In this document: positions 43,301 through 52,793 of the stretch, in pieces | Numbering within the stretch: the stretch's first letter is position 1 | Layout of the letters: each line of letters opens with the position of its first letter | Source: Paenibacillus graminis | GTDB taxonomy: Bacteria; Bacillota; Bacilli; Paenibacillales; Paenibacillaceae | Length of the DNA stretch: 64,000 bases | Assembly: GCF_000758705.1 (NCBI RefSeq) | Contig: NZ_CP009287.1 | Span: forward strand, 5,208,001 to 5,272,000 | Direction: 5' to 3' | Notes under the pieces: model-generated | What the model was told of the DNA's origin: nothing | Databases searched by the model: none | What the model saw: only the letters and a program-made list of their open reading frames with translations | Translations under genes and position numbers: made by a program

Positions 43301-44191
43301 TCAACCTTTCACACTGCCGAGCACGAGACCTTTCGTGAAATATTTCTGCAGGAACGGATATACGATCAGGATCGGGAGCGTTCCAAGGAACAACTGCGCA
43401 GCGCGGCCGGTTCGCACGTTCATTTGCGCGAGCAACTCCGAATAGTCGGTGCCGGCTCTCAACATAATTTGGTCGAAGTTGAGCAGCAATGTCTGCAAAT
43501 AGCTTTGCAGCGGATAATTATCGGGATTGTTCATATAGATGATGCCATCAAACCATGAGTTCCAATGCCCAACGATGCTAAACAGACCGACGGTGGCAAG
43601 CGCCGGTTTAAGAAGCGGCAAGAGGATCCGGATCAAGATTTGCATCGGCCCAGCTCCGTCGATCGTTGCTGATTCCTCGATCTCTTCCGGCAGACTCCGA
43701 ATGAAGTTCATGAGAATGATCATGCTGTAGACGGGCAACGCGCCCGGCAGAATGAGCGACCAAATGGAGTCGATGAGTCCGGCTTTGACGACGATAAGAT
43801 AGCTCGGGATCAACCCTCCGTTAAATAGCATCGTCAATACAAAAAAACCCATATAGATTCCGCGTCCCATCACTTTGTCTTTCGTCTTGGAAAGCGGATA
43901 GGCGGTGAGTACCATCAAGATGAGGTTGACTATGGTCCCCAGCACGACTCGCTGGGTCGCAACCCACAACGATTGTAAAAATTGGCTTCCTTCCAACGCA
44001 AACTCATAAGCCTTCGTCGTAAAATCGACTGGCCAAAATACAACATCTCCTGCAGCTACCGCCGCGCTCCCGCTAAAGGAAACAGCAAGTAGATTAACAA
44101 ACGGCAGAATGCAAATTAGCGAAGCCACGAACAGAATTAAATAATTGGCGAAAATAAATAGCCTGCGCCCTAGGCTTTTGTCTTGAACCAT
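43301..44191 (-). CDS. Sugar ABC permease, LplC/YtcP-like
   Basis: 296 residues with six membrane helices. The EAA loop reads EIEESATIDGAGPMQILIRILLP and the C-terminus YFTKGLVLGSVKG is diagnostic for this group. AAGGAGG lies 5 bases before the ATG. It forms the inner-membrane channel with the product of 44202-45086. The gene is more GC-rich than the rightward importer genes at 47835-49546, so the two importers have different histories. No ATPase gene is present. Confidence 0.9.
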   Translation of the reverse strand: MVQDKSLGRRLFIFANYLILFVASLICILPFVNLLAVSFSGSAAVAAGDVVFWPVDFTTKAYEFALEGSQFLQSLWVATQRVVLGTIVNLILMVLTAYPLSKTKDKVMGRGIYMGFFVLTMLFNGGLIPSYLIVVKAGLIDSIWSLILPGALPVYSMIILMNFIRSLPEEIEESATIDGAGPMQILIRILLPLLKPALATVGLFSIVGHWNSWFDGIIYMNNPDNYPLQSYLQTLLLNFDQIMLRAGTDYSELLAQMNVRTGRAAQLFLGTLPILIVYPFLQKYFTKGLVLGSVKG

Positions 44192-44201
44192 AGTTTCCTC
44201 C

Positions 44202-45086
44202 TTAATAAATCCTATATCCTGCTACTTTCTTCGCTAGTACGAGAGACAAGACAACCAGGATGCTAGTGATGACCGATTTGAAGAGACCGATCGCCGTGCC
44301 TATTGAATATTGAGCTTGCACAATGCCAAGCCGATACACATAGGTATCGATGATGTCGCCAGATTCGTAAACAGCGGGGGAGTAGAGGTTGTAGATTTGG
44401 TCGAAGCCCGCGTTTAAGACGTTACCGAGTGCCAGGACCGCCATTAGGATGATCGTTGGCGTGAGTAGAGGCAGCGTAATATAGATCGTCTGCTTCCAAC
44501 GTTTCGCCCCGTCGATCAGTGCCGCCTCATACAGCCCAGGGTCGATGCCGGTCAAAGCGGCCAAGTAAACGATTGTGCCGAATCCGAAGCCTTTCCAGAT
44601 ATCGGTGACGATCATCGTCCACGGAAAAATCGAGGGGTTTCCCAGGAAAGAAACGGGCTTCAAGCCGAAGAGACTGAGAAACGTGTTGATGATTCCATCC
44701 GAAGCTAGAATATCGATCATAATGCCGGCCATAATAACCCAGGATAGAAAGTTCGGAAAATAGACAAGCGTTTGGAACGTGCGTTTTAAGTGCTTTATCT
44801 CGTTTAGTAATAAGGCGAAGATAACCGGCACGACTAGGCCGCCGACCAATTTGAAAATCGACATGTACAGCGTATTCCAAATCGTGCGCAAGAATTTCTC
44901 CTGCTTGAAAACGTGTTCAAAGTTTTCCATTCCGACCCATGGCGAATGGAAGCCAAGTCCCGGATTATAGTCTTGAAACGCGATGACCAATCCGTAGAAG
45001 GGGAGATAGCTGAAGATAAAAACGAGTATGATACTCGGAACCAGCATGAGATGGAAAGCCCTTTGTTGTCTTAACTTTCTTAGCAT
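44202..45086 (-). CDS. Sugar ABC permease, LplB/YteP-like
   Basis: 294 residues, six membrane helices. YLPFYGLVIAFQDYNPGLGF is the LplB hallmark after helix 1, and the EAA loop reads LYEAALIDGAKRWKQTIYITLPLL. GGAGG lies 8 bases before the ATG. It lies between the binding-protein gene and the second permease, 10 bases from the latter, in the usual order of these operons. Confidence 0.9.
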   Translation of the reverse strand: MLRKLRQQRAFHLMLVPSIILVFIFSYLPFYGLVIAFQDYNPGLGFHSPWVGMENFEHVFKQEKFLRTIWNTLYMSIFKLVGGLVVPVIFALLLNEIKHLKRTFQTLVYFPNFLSWVIMAGIMIDILASDGIINTFLSLFGLKPVSFLGNPSIFPWTMIVTDIWKGFGFGTIVYLAALTGIDPGLYEAALIDGAKRWKQTIYITLPLLTPTIILMAVLALGNVLNAGFDQIYNLYSPAVYESGDIIDTYVYRLGIVQAQYSIGTAIGLFKSVITSILVVLSLVLAKKVAGYRIY

Positions 45087-45164
45087 GTCCCGATCCTCCG
45101 TTCCTAGAATAATATGCAGGAGGCGAGCGTAACCTCGCCTCTTCGCATGGTTCTCAATCGTTAG

Positions 45165-46456
45165 TTATTTGTTGCCGTACATTTTGTTTACAGCTTCGGT
45201 CGCTTCGTCTCCACCGGCTTCCCGCCAGTCCTGGATGAGCTTATCGAAATAATCGATGCTCTCCTTACCCATGATGATCTTCGTAAAGCCTTCGGTCAGA
45301 ATATCATCCAGCGTTGAGCCGTATTTGGCAAGTTCCTTGGGTTGTGCTCCCCAAAGCGAGGTCTTGATATACTGAGTGTTGTCGATAAAGGGCTTGGCGA
45401 GGCCATATGCGCTCCTCGGCGCGCCTTGCTGCAAGTAGTCGCCAACCGCGGTTGGTGTGCCTTTCGTCTCAAACTCGACACTGTTATTATACTTCTGCCA
45501 CTGACCGGTCGCTGTGAAATGGCTCGTGTCTTTCGTCTTCATCGCCTCGCTGACCTTCACGAACTGCTCGTAGTCCGTGTTCGGGTTTGTGACCTTAAAC
45601 GGTTGAGAAGCGTGCTCCAAGCCATCGTTCACGAAAGCGGCCATAGTCTCTGGCGATTCCTTGCTGAATCCTTCGTCCATCATATAGGCGTAGAAGTTAA
45701 TCAGCTTGATCGCCGCTTCCGGATTCTTAGCTTTCTTGTTTACGACAACGTAGTTCCCGTTTAAGAAGGAAACTGAATGAATCACTTCTTCGCCATTGGC
45801 GGACGGTATGTTGTAAGGATAAAATATCGCATTCTTACCCAAGTTCGTGACAACATCCGCGCCCAGACTAAAGCCCCACCACTGGTAGTGAGGTTGTACG
45901 CCGACTTTTCCGGCTATGACATTGGTGTTCATTGCTGCCATATCTTTAATCGGAAAGTCCGGATCGATAATACCGAGCTTATACCACTCTGCAAATGTTG
46001 CAAGTGCGTCCTTCATCGCGGGCTGAGTCGAACCATGGACGATCTTGCCGTCTTTGCCTGGAACCCATATGTCCGGATGAGCCCCCCATGCGACTGCGAG
46101 AGTGTTTAATGTATCGAGCGTCTGATCAACTGCCATTCCATAACCGCCGTGTTTTTCCATAAACTTGAGGGCGATGTTCTTAATGTCGTCTATCGTTTGC
46201 GGATCCGGGAGTCCGAGTTCCTCCTTCCAATCGTTGCGGATCCAGACAAAATCCGGCTGATCAATTAAGCCGTAGTGCAATTGCGGGATACCGTATAATT
46301 TGCCATCTTTCATGCCAGATTCAAAGCTGGCACGGTCCATTTCCATGTATTTTTTCACCCGATCGGATGCGTACTTGTCAAACACCTCGGTCAGATCCAT
46401 GACCATGCCAGCTTCCATCAACTTCGGCAGCTGCGAAGCGCTTACACGATAAATGT
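45165..46456 (-). pseudogene. Sugar ABC binding protein without its 5' end (LplA-like)
   Basis: About 430 residues of a CUT1-type solute-binding protein remain, from DIYRVSASQLPKLMEAG to EAVNKMYGNK. The start, signal peptide, lipobox and roughly the first 70 residues are missing. The open frame continues to 46592, but beyond about 46456 it is only the antisense of the rightward lipoprotein gene (it reads EEEEFSDPLQAAKPEARR) and has no ribosome binding site. The protein would not be exported, so the importer at 43301-45086 is probably disabled, and its promoter is gone too. The alternative, an assembly error at the joint, cannot be excluded. Confidence 0.8.
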
Positions 46457-47757
46457 CAGCTCTTCTTGCTTCCGGCTTAGCTGCTTGCAGCGGATCAGAA
46501 AACTCCTCTTCTTCAGCCAATCCAAACGCTGAACCTGCCAAAGCAGGTAGTCCTACAGAGATATCTGTACTTATCGGAAAATCCGAGATCATTAGCCAGT
46601 TTGAAGAAATGGTAGAACACTACAACACGTCACAGGATCAAGTCAATGTTTCTATCATTTCACTCGGTAATCAAAATGCTTTCGACAAAATGACAACCCT
46701 TTATGCTTCAAACAATGCGCCCACCATCACTATGATGGGTTCAGAATATGAATCTATGCATGACAAACTGTTGGACCTGTCCGATCAGCCCTGGGTTCCG
46801 CATGTAATGAAAGGCAGTTTGGATTATGTAACGGATGGCAGCCAAATCAAAGGCATGCCAGTTTCGGTTGAGGCCTTCGGTTTGATGTATAACAAAAAGG
46901 TGCTGGACCAAGCAAGTGGCGGGGATTTTGATCCCGCGTCAATAAAAACCCAGGATCAGCTCAAATCGCTGATGGATAATATCACTTCATCCGGTGCAGC
47001 TGAAGGAGCGATCCATATTTCTCCCATGGACTGGTCATTGGGTGCCCATTATACCAATATTTTCTTTACAGACCAATCTTCAGACAGAGATCAACGTCAT
47101 AAATTTCTCGACGACCTTAAAAAAGGTACCGTCAACCTCTCCGAGAATAAAGTCTTCTCCGGTTGGATGAATACTCTTGATCTTATGAAAGCGTACAACA
47201 TTAACAAAAGCTCTCCTCTTTCCCCTGTCTATGACGATGGTCCCACAGCTTTGGCTACCGGACAAGTCGGGCTATGGTTTATGGGAAACTGGGCATATCC
47301 TCAGATTCAAGAACTCGATCCCGAAGGCCAATATGGATTTCTCCCTGTACCAATAAGCAATAACGCCGAAGACTATGGAAATTCCGAGATCTCTGTTGGC
47401 GTTCCGTCTTATTGGGTTGTAGATGCAGAGCAATCCACCACCGACCAGCAAAAAGCGGCCAAAGAATTTTTAAATTGGATGATCTCTTCTGAAGATGGCC
47501 AGGATTATTATGTGAACAAACTCAATTTCCTTTCTGTCTTCGATAATTTTACTGCGGAACCCGCAGATTCCCTTTCCCAATCCGTTCTTAGTTATATGAA
47601 ATCAGGAAATACGCTTGAATGGATGAATACTTATTATCCAGCAGACGCTTTCCCTGCGATGGGAACTTCCATGCAAAAATATTTGGCCGATAAAATTAAC
47701 AAATCTGAATTAGTTAAAGAATTCGAAGCATATTGGATCAAGAAAGGATCTAACTAA
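46453..47757 (+). CDS. Sugar ABC binding lipoprotein with truncated signal peptide (MsmE-like)
   Basis: 434 residues. The frame begins MSALLASGLAAC, so the lipobox Cys would be residue 12, but the basic n-region of the signal peptide is missing, a TAA directly precedes the ATG and there is no ribosome binding site. A normal gene would start some 8-15 codons earlier. The mature part, with PTEISVLIGKSEIISQFEEMV and QVGLWFMGNWAYPQI, is a complete CUT1 binding protein. It heads the rightward MsmEFG-like operon and probably binds raffinose-type oligosaccharides. The missing 5' end coincides with the truncation of the opposite gene. Expression from this locus is doubtful. Confidence 0.8.
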   Translation: MSALLASGLAACSGSENSSSSANPNAEPAKAGSPTEISVLIGKSEIISQFEEMVEHYNTSQDQVNVSIISLGNQNAFDKMTTLYASNNAPTITMMGSEYESMHDKLLDLSDQPWVPHVMKGSLDYVTDGSQIKGMPVSVEAFGLMYNKKVLDQASGGDFDPASIKTQDQLKSLMDNITSSGAAEGAIHISPMDWSLGAHYTNIFFTDQSSDRDQRHKFLDDLKKGTVNLSENKVFSGWMNTLDLMKAYNINKSSPLSPVYDDGPTALATGQVGLWFMGNWAYPQIQELDPEGQYGFLPVPISNNAEDYGNSEISVGVPSYWVVDAEQSTTDQQKAAKEFLNWMISSEDGQDYYVNKLNFLSVFDNFTAEPADSLSQSVLSYMKSGNTLEWMNTYYPADAFPAMGTSMQKYLADKINKSELVKEFEAYWIKKGSN

Positions 47758-47834
47758 GACTTTAAGATGGTGGGATATGCGGACTCGCTTATCCCACTCA
47801 CATTCTCCAGCACGGAGGGAACGGGGGAGTAACC

Positions 47835-48719
47835 TTGTATAAAGAAACGACTTTGAAAAAAAAGATAACGGTATTCTCCATCTTTGCTTTGATTCCGCTA
47901 TTTGTTTTTACAGCAGTGGTGATCGTTCCATTTATCATCGGTTTTATAATGACCTTAACTAATTGGAATGGAACCTCTTCTGTCTTTCAATTTATTGGTT
48001 TTAATAATTATAAAGCTGCATTTTCAGACAATCAATTTTGGGTGTCCCTATGGCTCACCATCCGTTACGTATTTTTCACGCTTATTTTAACCAATATTGT
48101 TGCTTTCTTCCTTGCTTTACTGGTAACAGCAGGCCGAAAGGGGCAGCATTTTTTTCGCGCGGGCTTTTTCACTCCTAACCTAGTAGGCGGAATCATTCTT
48201 GGTTTTGTATGGCAATTCATATTTGCTCGTGTACTCGTTTATTTTGGAAAGACATGGGGCCTAGATATTTTCACTTACTCTTGGTTAGGAGATACAACAA
48301 AGGCGTTTTGGGCTCTTGTAATTGTCGGAGTTTGGCAAAATGCAGGATATATGATGCTAATTTATATTGCCGGTTTGATGAGTATTCCTTCGTCTCTTTC
48401 CGAGGCCGCCAATTTAGATGGAGCAGGTTCATTCCAACAGCTCTTCCGGATCAAAATCCCGATGATGATTTCCTCCTTTACCATTTGTTTATTTTTGACC
48501 CTGCAACGAAGTTTCATGGTGTATGATACAAATCTTTCGTTAACAAAAGGCGGGCCTTATCGATCCACCGAGATCATCGCCATGCATGTATATGACGATG
48601 CATTTATTTACCGGAATTTTGGATCGGGCCAGGCGAAAGCCATCATGTTATTTATAATCGTATCGTTAATCGTCACTCTGCAAGTTAGGGTCATGAAGAG
48701 ATTGGAGGTAGACGCCTGA
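47835..48719 (+). CDS. Sugar ABC permease, MsmF/MalF-like
   Basis: 294 residues, six membrane helices. FNNYKAAFSDNQFWVSLWLTIRY and the EAA loop SLSEAANLDGAGSFQQLFRIKIPMM are the CUT1 signatures. The start is TTG at 47835 with GGGGGAG 5 bases upstream. It lies 77 bases behind the binding-protein gene and overlaps the next permease. Intact by sequence; its use depends on whether the upstream gene is expressed. Confidence 0.9.
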   Translation: MYKETTLKKKITVFSIFALIPLFVFTAVVIVPFIIGFIMTLTNWNGTSSVFQFIGFNNYKAAFSDNQFWVSLWLTIRYVFFTLILTNIVAFFLALLVTAGRKGQHFFRAGFFTPNLVGGIILGFVWQFIFARVLVYFGKTWGLDIFTYSWLGDTTKAFWALVIVGVWQNAGYMMLIYIAGLMSIPSSLSEAANLDGAGSFQQLFRIKIPMMISSFTICLFLTLQRSFMVYDTNLSLTKGGPYRSTEIIAMHVYDDAFIYRNFGSGQAKAIMLFIIVSLIVTLQVRVMKRLEVDA

Positions 48720-49546
48720 TGCGAAATAAACGCTTAAATATTGCTGCAGGCTGGTATGCAGGTATGTCTATCCTTTTCATTATCTTTATTTTTCCTTTTT
48801 TATTGATTCTTCTTAACTCTTTCAAGTCTAGAGTAGAGATTATCCGAAATCCTCTAACTCTTCCTAAAACGCTTGATTTTTCAAACTATACGGAAGCATA
48901 CAACCGAATGAATTTTTCGTACGGATTATCTAACTCTTTGTTTATTACTTGCGTCTCCGTTCTGGCTATTTTGGTGTTTTCTTCTATGTTAGCTTATTAT
49001 CTGGTTCGTTGGTCGAATAAAATATCTTCCATTATACTGCTTACGTTAGTTTCGTCGATGCTTATTCCATTTCAGTCCATAATGATTCCATTTGTCACGC
49101 TGTATGGAAATCTTCACATGCTTAACAGCAGATGGGCACTTATCTTCTTTTACCTTGGATTCGGTATCAGTCTGGCCACCTTCATGTACCACGGTTTTAT
49201 AAAAACTGTTCCAAAAGACCTGGAGGAAGCCTCATTAATGGATGGAGCCGGGCGGGTTCAAGTGTTCTGGAAAATTATCTTCCCCATTTTAAAACCGATC
49301 TCAACGACGATTGCCATTGTAGACGTTTTGTGGATATGGAATGATTTCTTGTTGCCCTCTTTGGTTTTACTTTCGAAAGAACAACAAACGTTGCCGTTAT
49401 CGACCTATTATTTCTTTGGCAAATATACATCGAACTATGGAGTTGCCATGGCAGCACTGGTTATGGCAATCATTCCTGTTATTATCTTCTACCTCATTAT
49501 GCAAAAGCAAATTATTAAAGGTGTCGTCGAAGGAGCTGTTAAATAG
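48719..49546 (+). CDS. Sugar ABC permease, MsmG/MalG-like
   Basis: 275 residues, six membrane helices. The EAA loop DLEEASLMDGAGRVQVFWKIIFPILKP is clear, and the C-terminus KQIIKGVVEGAVK is typical of MsmG/MalG proteins. Its ATG overlaps the TGA of the preceding permease (TGATG), showing translational coupling. It lies three bases before the GH36-like gene. A trans-acting MsmK/MsmX ATPase is needed, since none is encoded here. Confidence 0.9.
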   Translation: MRNKRLNIAAGWYAGMSILFIIFIFPFLLILLNSFKSRVEIIRNPLTLPKTLDFSNYTEAYNRMNFSYGLSNSLFITCVSVLAILVFSSMLAYYLVRWSNKISSIILLTLVSSMLIPFQSIMIPFVTLYGNLHMLNSRWALIFFYLGFGISLATFMYHGFIKTVPKDLEEASLMDGAGRVQVFWKIIFPILKPISTTIAIVDVLWIWNDFLLPSLVLLSKEQQTLPLSTYYFFGKYTSNYGVAMAALVMAIIPVIIFYLIMQKQIIKGVVEGAVK

Positions 49547-49548
49547 GT

Positions 49549-51678
49549 ATGGAAACAATAATTAATTTAGAAGACACTACATTTTTAACGAATTTAAAAG
49601 TGTCCGTTTCGACTGATGAAGGCTCCTCTTTACAAAGTTTAGATTTAAAAGAAATGAACCAAACTTCAGAGGTGGACGGACACGGCGCTTTCATTAAAAA
49701 GACAAGTATGTATACAGACAAAGACAATTCTATCCTAGTCTACCTTCATCTCATAGATTATGGCTCAACGGTTGTCTGCTTTGTGGAAGCAAGTCTGGCT
49801 GCCAAGGAGGTATTCTGGCGTCAGTTATCTTTCAATTCAAGACATTCCATCGTTATTTCGGTTCCACAACCACAAAAAACGGACAAGATTTTGGGTTTTT
49901 ACCACTTTAACGACTGGTGGACACGTCCCTCATTCACTTCCCGTGTGAGAGATCTGCCAGAGCGTACCCAATCGATTCTCTGGCAGTCTGGCTCCCGCTA
50001 TGCTTACTGTTTACCTGTTGTAACTTTGACTGAAAAAACAGAGATACGAGGCAGTAATGACGGCTTTGATCTTTGTCTTTCGACAAACGTAGGTGGTCGG
50101 GACGACATTTCCGCGCCACTGTTCGTTCTTTCATACGGAGAGAACCCTTATCACTTAATCCAGGAAACGATGAAGTTTACACTTGATTTAATTGGTAACC
50201 CTACTTCACTTAGAGAACACAAACGTTATCCCAATACTTTGGAATACTTGGGCTGGTGCTCCTGGGACGCGTTCCGTGACGAGGTTAACGCGACGGGTAT
50301 AATTGAAAAAATCAAAGAATTAAACGAGAAACAAATTCCTGTGCGTTGGATCATGATTGATGATGGCTGGTTAGATGTGAAAGAAAAGGGCCTGATGTCA
50401 TTTGATGCGGATCAAACGAAATTCCCCGATGGCCTCACTCCATTAATTGAAGAGTTAAAATCGAACTTTGGGGTCCGCTGGGTCGGTGTATGGCATACCT
50501 TCTTTGGTTATTGGGCAGGGATTCATCCAGACAGCCCGATTATTCAGGATCATGGTGAGTTTGTGTATAAAACCGCAAAAGGCCGTTTCATACCTTATCC
50601 CCGTGCGGATAAAGGCTTCGGTTTCTGGAATGCTTTCCATCGCAGTCTGCGCCATTCAGGTGTGGATTTTGTGAAGGTCGACAGCCAGGGGTCGATAAAC
50701 AGTTTTTTGCTCCACCATATTCCCGATGGCCATTCAGCGTATGAGATGCATACCGCTTTAGAAGCATCTACCGGATTGCATTTTGATCAGCAATTGATCA
50801 ATTGCATGGGAATGGAGTCGGAAAATATATGGTTTCGGCCATCCTCAGCGTTATCCCGGAACAGTGATGATTTTGTCCCTGGCAAAGAAATTAGTTTTAA
50901 AGAACATGCGCTCCAAAATGCCTATAACTCATTGTATCATCATGTACTGTACTGGGGAGATTGGGATATGTTCTGGACCAATCATGAAGAGGCAACACAA
51001 AACGGGGTACTTCGGGCCGTAAGCGGTGGTCCGGTTTATTTTAGCGACAAGCCTGGAACTACGGAACCGAAAGATCTTCTTCCACTTGTATTTCATGATG
51101 GTAAAGTGCTGAGAGCCGATCAACCCGGACTCCCGACCTCCGATATTTTGATGGTTAACCCTCAACAGGATGGGGTACCACTTAAGGTCTGGACTCCTGT
51201 CGGAGACTCTATAGCAGTTGGGGTATTCAACATTGACCAGGAAGACCGGATTTTAAGTGGATCTATCAGCCCTTCCCAGATTCCGGTGCTGTGTAATGAA
51301 GATCAAGAATTCTATCTCTATGAGCATTTCAGCCGAAAGCTGTTGAAGTGTTCATACCGTCAGAGCATCCCATTTATACTTAAGGAAGACGAAGTGGCAT
51401 TATACTTGATAATTCCAATTCTGAACCACCGGTTTACACCGATCGGCCTTCTTAATAAGTATCTGTCCTCCGCAGCGGTTACAATTTTATTTACTGATGA
51501 AAACTCTGCCTTGCTGCAACTAAGAGAAGGCGGAACATTAGGCTTTGGCGCCAGCCAGGAGCCTGCGTTAATTACGGTCAATGGAGCACCAACTCCATTC
51601 CGGCGGGATGGGGATCTTTTTGTCACTGATACTATCCAGTCCAGTGAACCCGTAATTATTAACGTCGTGTTTGCATGA
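49549..51678 (+). CDS. GH36-like alpha-galactosidase of the raffinose synthase/Sip1 family (copy 2)
   Basis: 709 residues. The same layout as the gene at 41113-43248: GFYHFNDWWTRP near 117, GWCSWDAF near 235, WIMIDDGW near 267, Asp378 in DFVKVDSQGS (nucleophile) and Asp440/Asp441 in SRNSDDF. The two copies share these motifs throughout but differ in many places, so they are old paralogues, not a recent duplication. Cytoplasmic, with no signal peptide. It ends the rightward importer operon and probably splits the alpha-galactoside brought in by it. GGAG stands about 13 bases before the ATG, within the end of the permease gene. Confidence 0.85.
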   Translation: METIINLEDTTFLTNLKVSVSTDEGSSLQSLDLKEMNQTSEVDGHGAFIKKTSMYTDKDNSILVYLHLIDYGSTVVCFVEASLAAKEVFWRQLSFNSRHSIVISVPQPQKTDKILGFYHFNDWWTRPSFTSRVRDLPERTQSILWQSGSRYAYCLPVVTLTEKTEIRGSNDGFDLCLSTNVGGRDDISAPLFVLSYGENPYHLIQETMKFTLDLIGNPTSLREHKRYPNTLEYLGWCSWDAFRDEVNATGIIEKIKELNEKQIPVRWIMIDDGWLDVKEKGLMSFDADQTKFPDGLTPLIEELKSNFGVRWVGVWHTFFGYWAGIHPDSPIIQDHGEFVYKTAKGRFIPYPRADKGFGFWNAFHRSLRHSGVDFVKVDSQGSINSFLLHHIPDGHSAYEMHTALEASTGLHFDQQLINCMGMESENIWFRPSSALSRNSDDFVPGKEISFKEHALQNAYNSLYHHVLYWGDWDMFWTNHEEATQNGVLRAVSGGPVYFSDKPGTTEPKDLLPLVFHDGKVLRADQPGLPTSDILMVNPQQDGVPLKVWTPVGDSIAVGVFNIDQEDRILSGSISPSQIPVLCNEDQEFYLYEHFSRKLLKCSYRQSIPFILKEDEVALYLIIPILNHRFTPIGLLNKYLSSAAVTILFTDENSALLQLREGGTLGFGASQEPALITVNGAPTPFRRDGDLFVTDTIQSSEPVIINVVFA

Positions 51679-51704
51679 CCTTTCTTTCTTTGAACCTGCT
51701 ACAA

Positions 51705-51734
51705 AACAGGCTGCCGAAATCTCGGCAGCCTGTT
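51705..51734. terminator. Bidirectional terminator
   Basis: AACAGGCTGCCGA (51705-51717) pairs perfectly with TCGGCAGCCTGTT (51722-51734) around a 4-base loop. It lies between the convergent GH36-like and AraC genes. Confidence 0.85.
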
Positions 51735-51755
51735 ACTCTTTGTAAGACCCCGTTT

Positions 51756-52619
51756 TTATTGACCACTCCGGATCACCCGCCGAATTAGGTACAAATCGCC
51801 CTCCTTACGAAATTCACCTGGAGCCATTCCTGTATACTTCCGGAACACTTTGCCGAAATAATTCGCATTAGCGAAACCAGATTGCTCAGCCACCTGCTCA
51901 AGCGTCAGATTTGCGGGCTCCAGCAGCAGAGCAGCCGCTCTTTCCAACCTCATTCGAGTTAAATAGCGACCGGGAGAGAGGCCAAGCTTGTGCTCAAACT
52001 CTCGGGTGAGATGGTACTTCGAACAGCCAGAGACCTCGGCCATGTCTTTTAGGCCAATATTCCGATGCAGATTGCTGTCAATAAAGGTTTTACACCGTTC
52101 TACAAACGGAGGCAATGGGATACTGCTAGCAAGCGTGACAAGATGACTGGCAAGAGACATTGCTAATGAGTACGCAGCCCTAGAACACTGATACATATCG
52201 AGATAACTATCCTCAATTGCCTCCCGATAAGTCATCCACAGGAGGCGCTCCAATTCTGACCCCTGTTCAATCCGGAAAATGTAGCCGTTAATATCAATCC
52301 ATTCCTGCAGAAGATGCAACGCTAAGTGTGACAGTTCGAAGTATAGCACTTCCCATCTGGGAGAATCAGACGGGAGACGGTAGATATGGTTGCCAGGAAC
52401 ATCAGCAAGAAAGGCATCCCCCGGCCCAAGAGAATGTTTTCTCCCCCCCGTTTCGATCTCACCGCGACCATCCAATGTATACTGAAGTACACAATGGTCT
52501 CCGGTACGGTTCCGCCCATCCCAGATATAATCATGTGAAGTAATCATCTCATATCCGGCACCTTTTAATAAAATATATGGCATTGGTGTTATATAGTGAA
52601 AAGATACCGAGGACTGCAT
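51756..52619 (-). CDS. AraC-family regulator (MsmR/RafR-like)
   Basis: About 287 residues. The N-terminal cupin with LQYTLDGRGEIETGG and the C-terminal AraC domain with IGLKDMAEVSGCSKYHLTREF, ending YTGMAPGEFRK, resemble regulators of raffinose/melibiose genes. ATG at 52619 has GAGGGGG 11 bases upstream; a GTG at 52646 with GGGAGGG is an alternative start. It is divergent from the alpha-galactosidase at 52794 over about 170 bases and most likely activates it in response to an alpha-galactoside, and possibly the neighbouring importers as well (inference). Confidence 0.87.
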   Translation of the reverse strand: MQSSVSFHYITPMPYILLKGAGYEMITSHDYIWDGRNRTGDHCVLQYTLDGRGEIETGGRKHSLGPGDAFLADVPGNHIYRLPSDSPRWEVLYFELSHLALHLLQEWIDINGYIFRIEQGSELERLLWMTYREAIEDSYLDMYQCSRAAYSLAMSLASHLVTLASSIPLPPFVERCKTFIDSNLHRNIGLKDMAEVSGCSKYHLTREFEHKLGLSPGRYLTRMRLERAAALLLEPANLTLEQVAEQSGFANANYFGKVFRKYTGMAPGEFRKEGDLYLIRRVIRSGQ

Positions 52620-52793
52620 CCCTTTACTTTCCCCCTCGTGACTCACAGCAATATTTTACCCTCCCACCCTCACAAAGTTACTCTTGTTTCGTTTCTCCTT
52701 CACCTATAAGCTAATGAAGAAGGGTTGTTTTCTACAATCAGTTATTTCATAGGCTTACTACATTGTAACATTAAAAGGAGCACGATTTCACTT

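Noticed and set aside
46457..46592. Extension of the leftward binding-protein frame to a Met at 46592
   Set aside because: This part is purely antisense to the rightward lipoprotein gene, has no signal peptide or ribosome binding site and no similarity to binding-protein N-termini.
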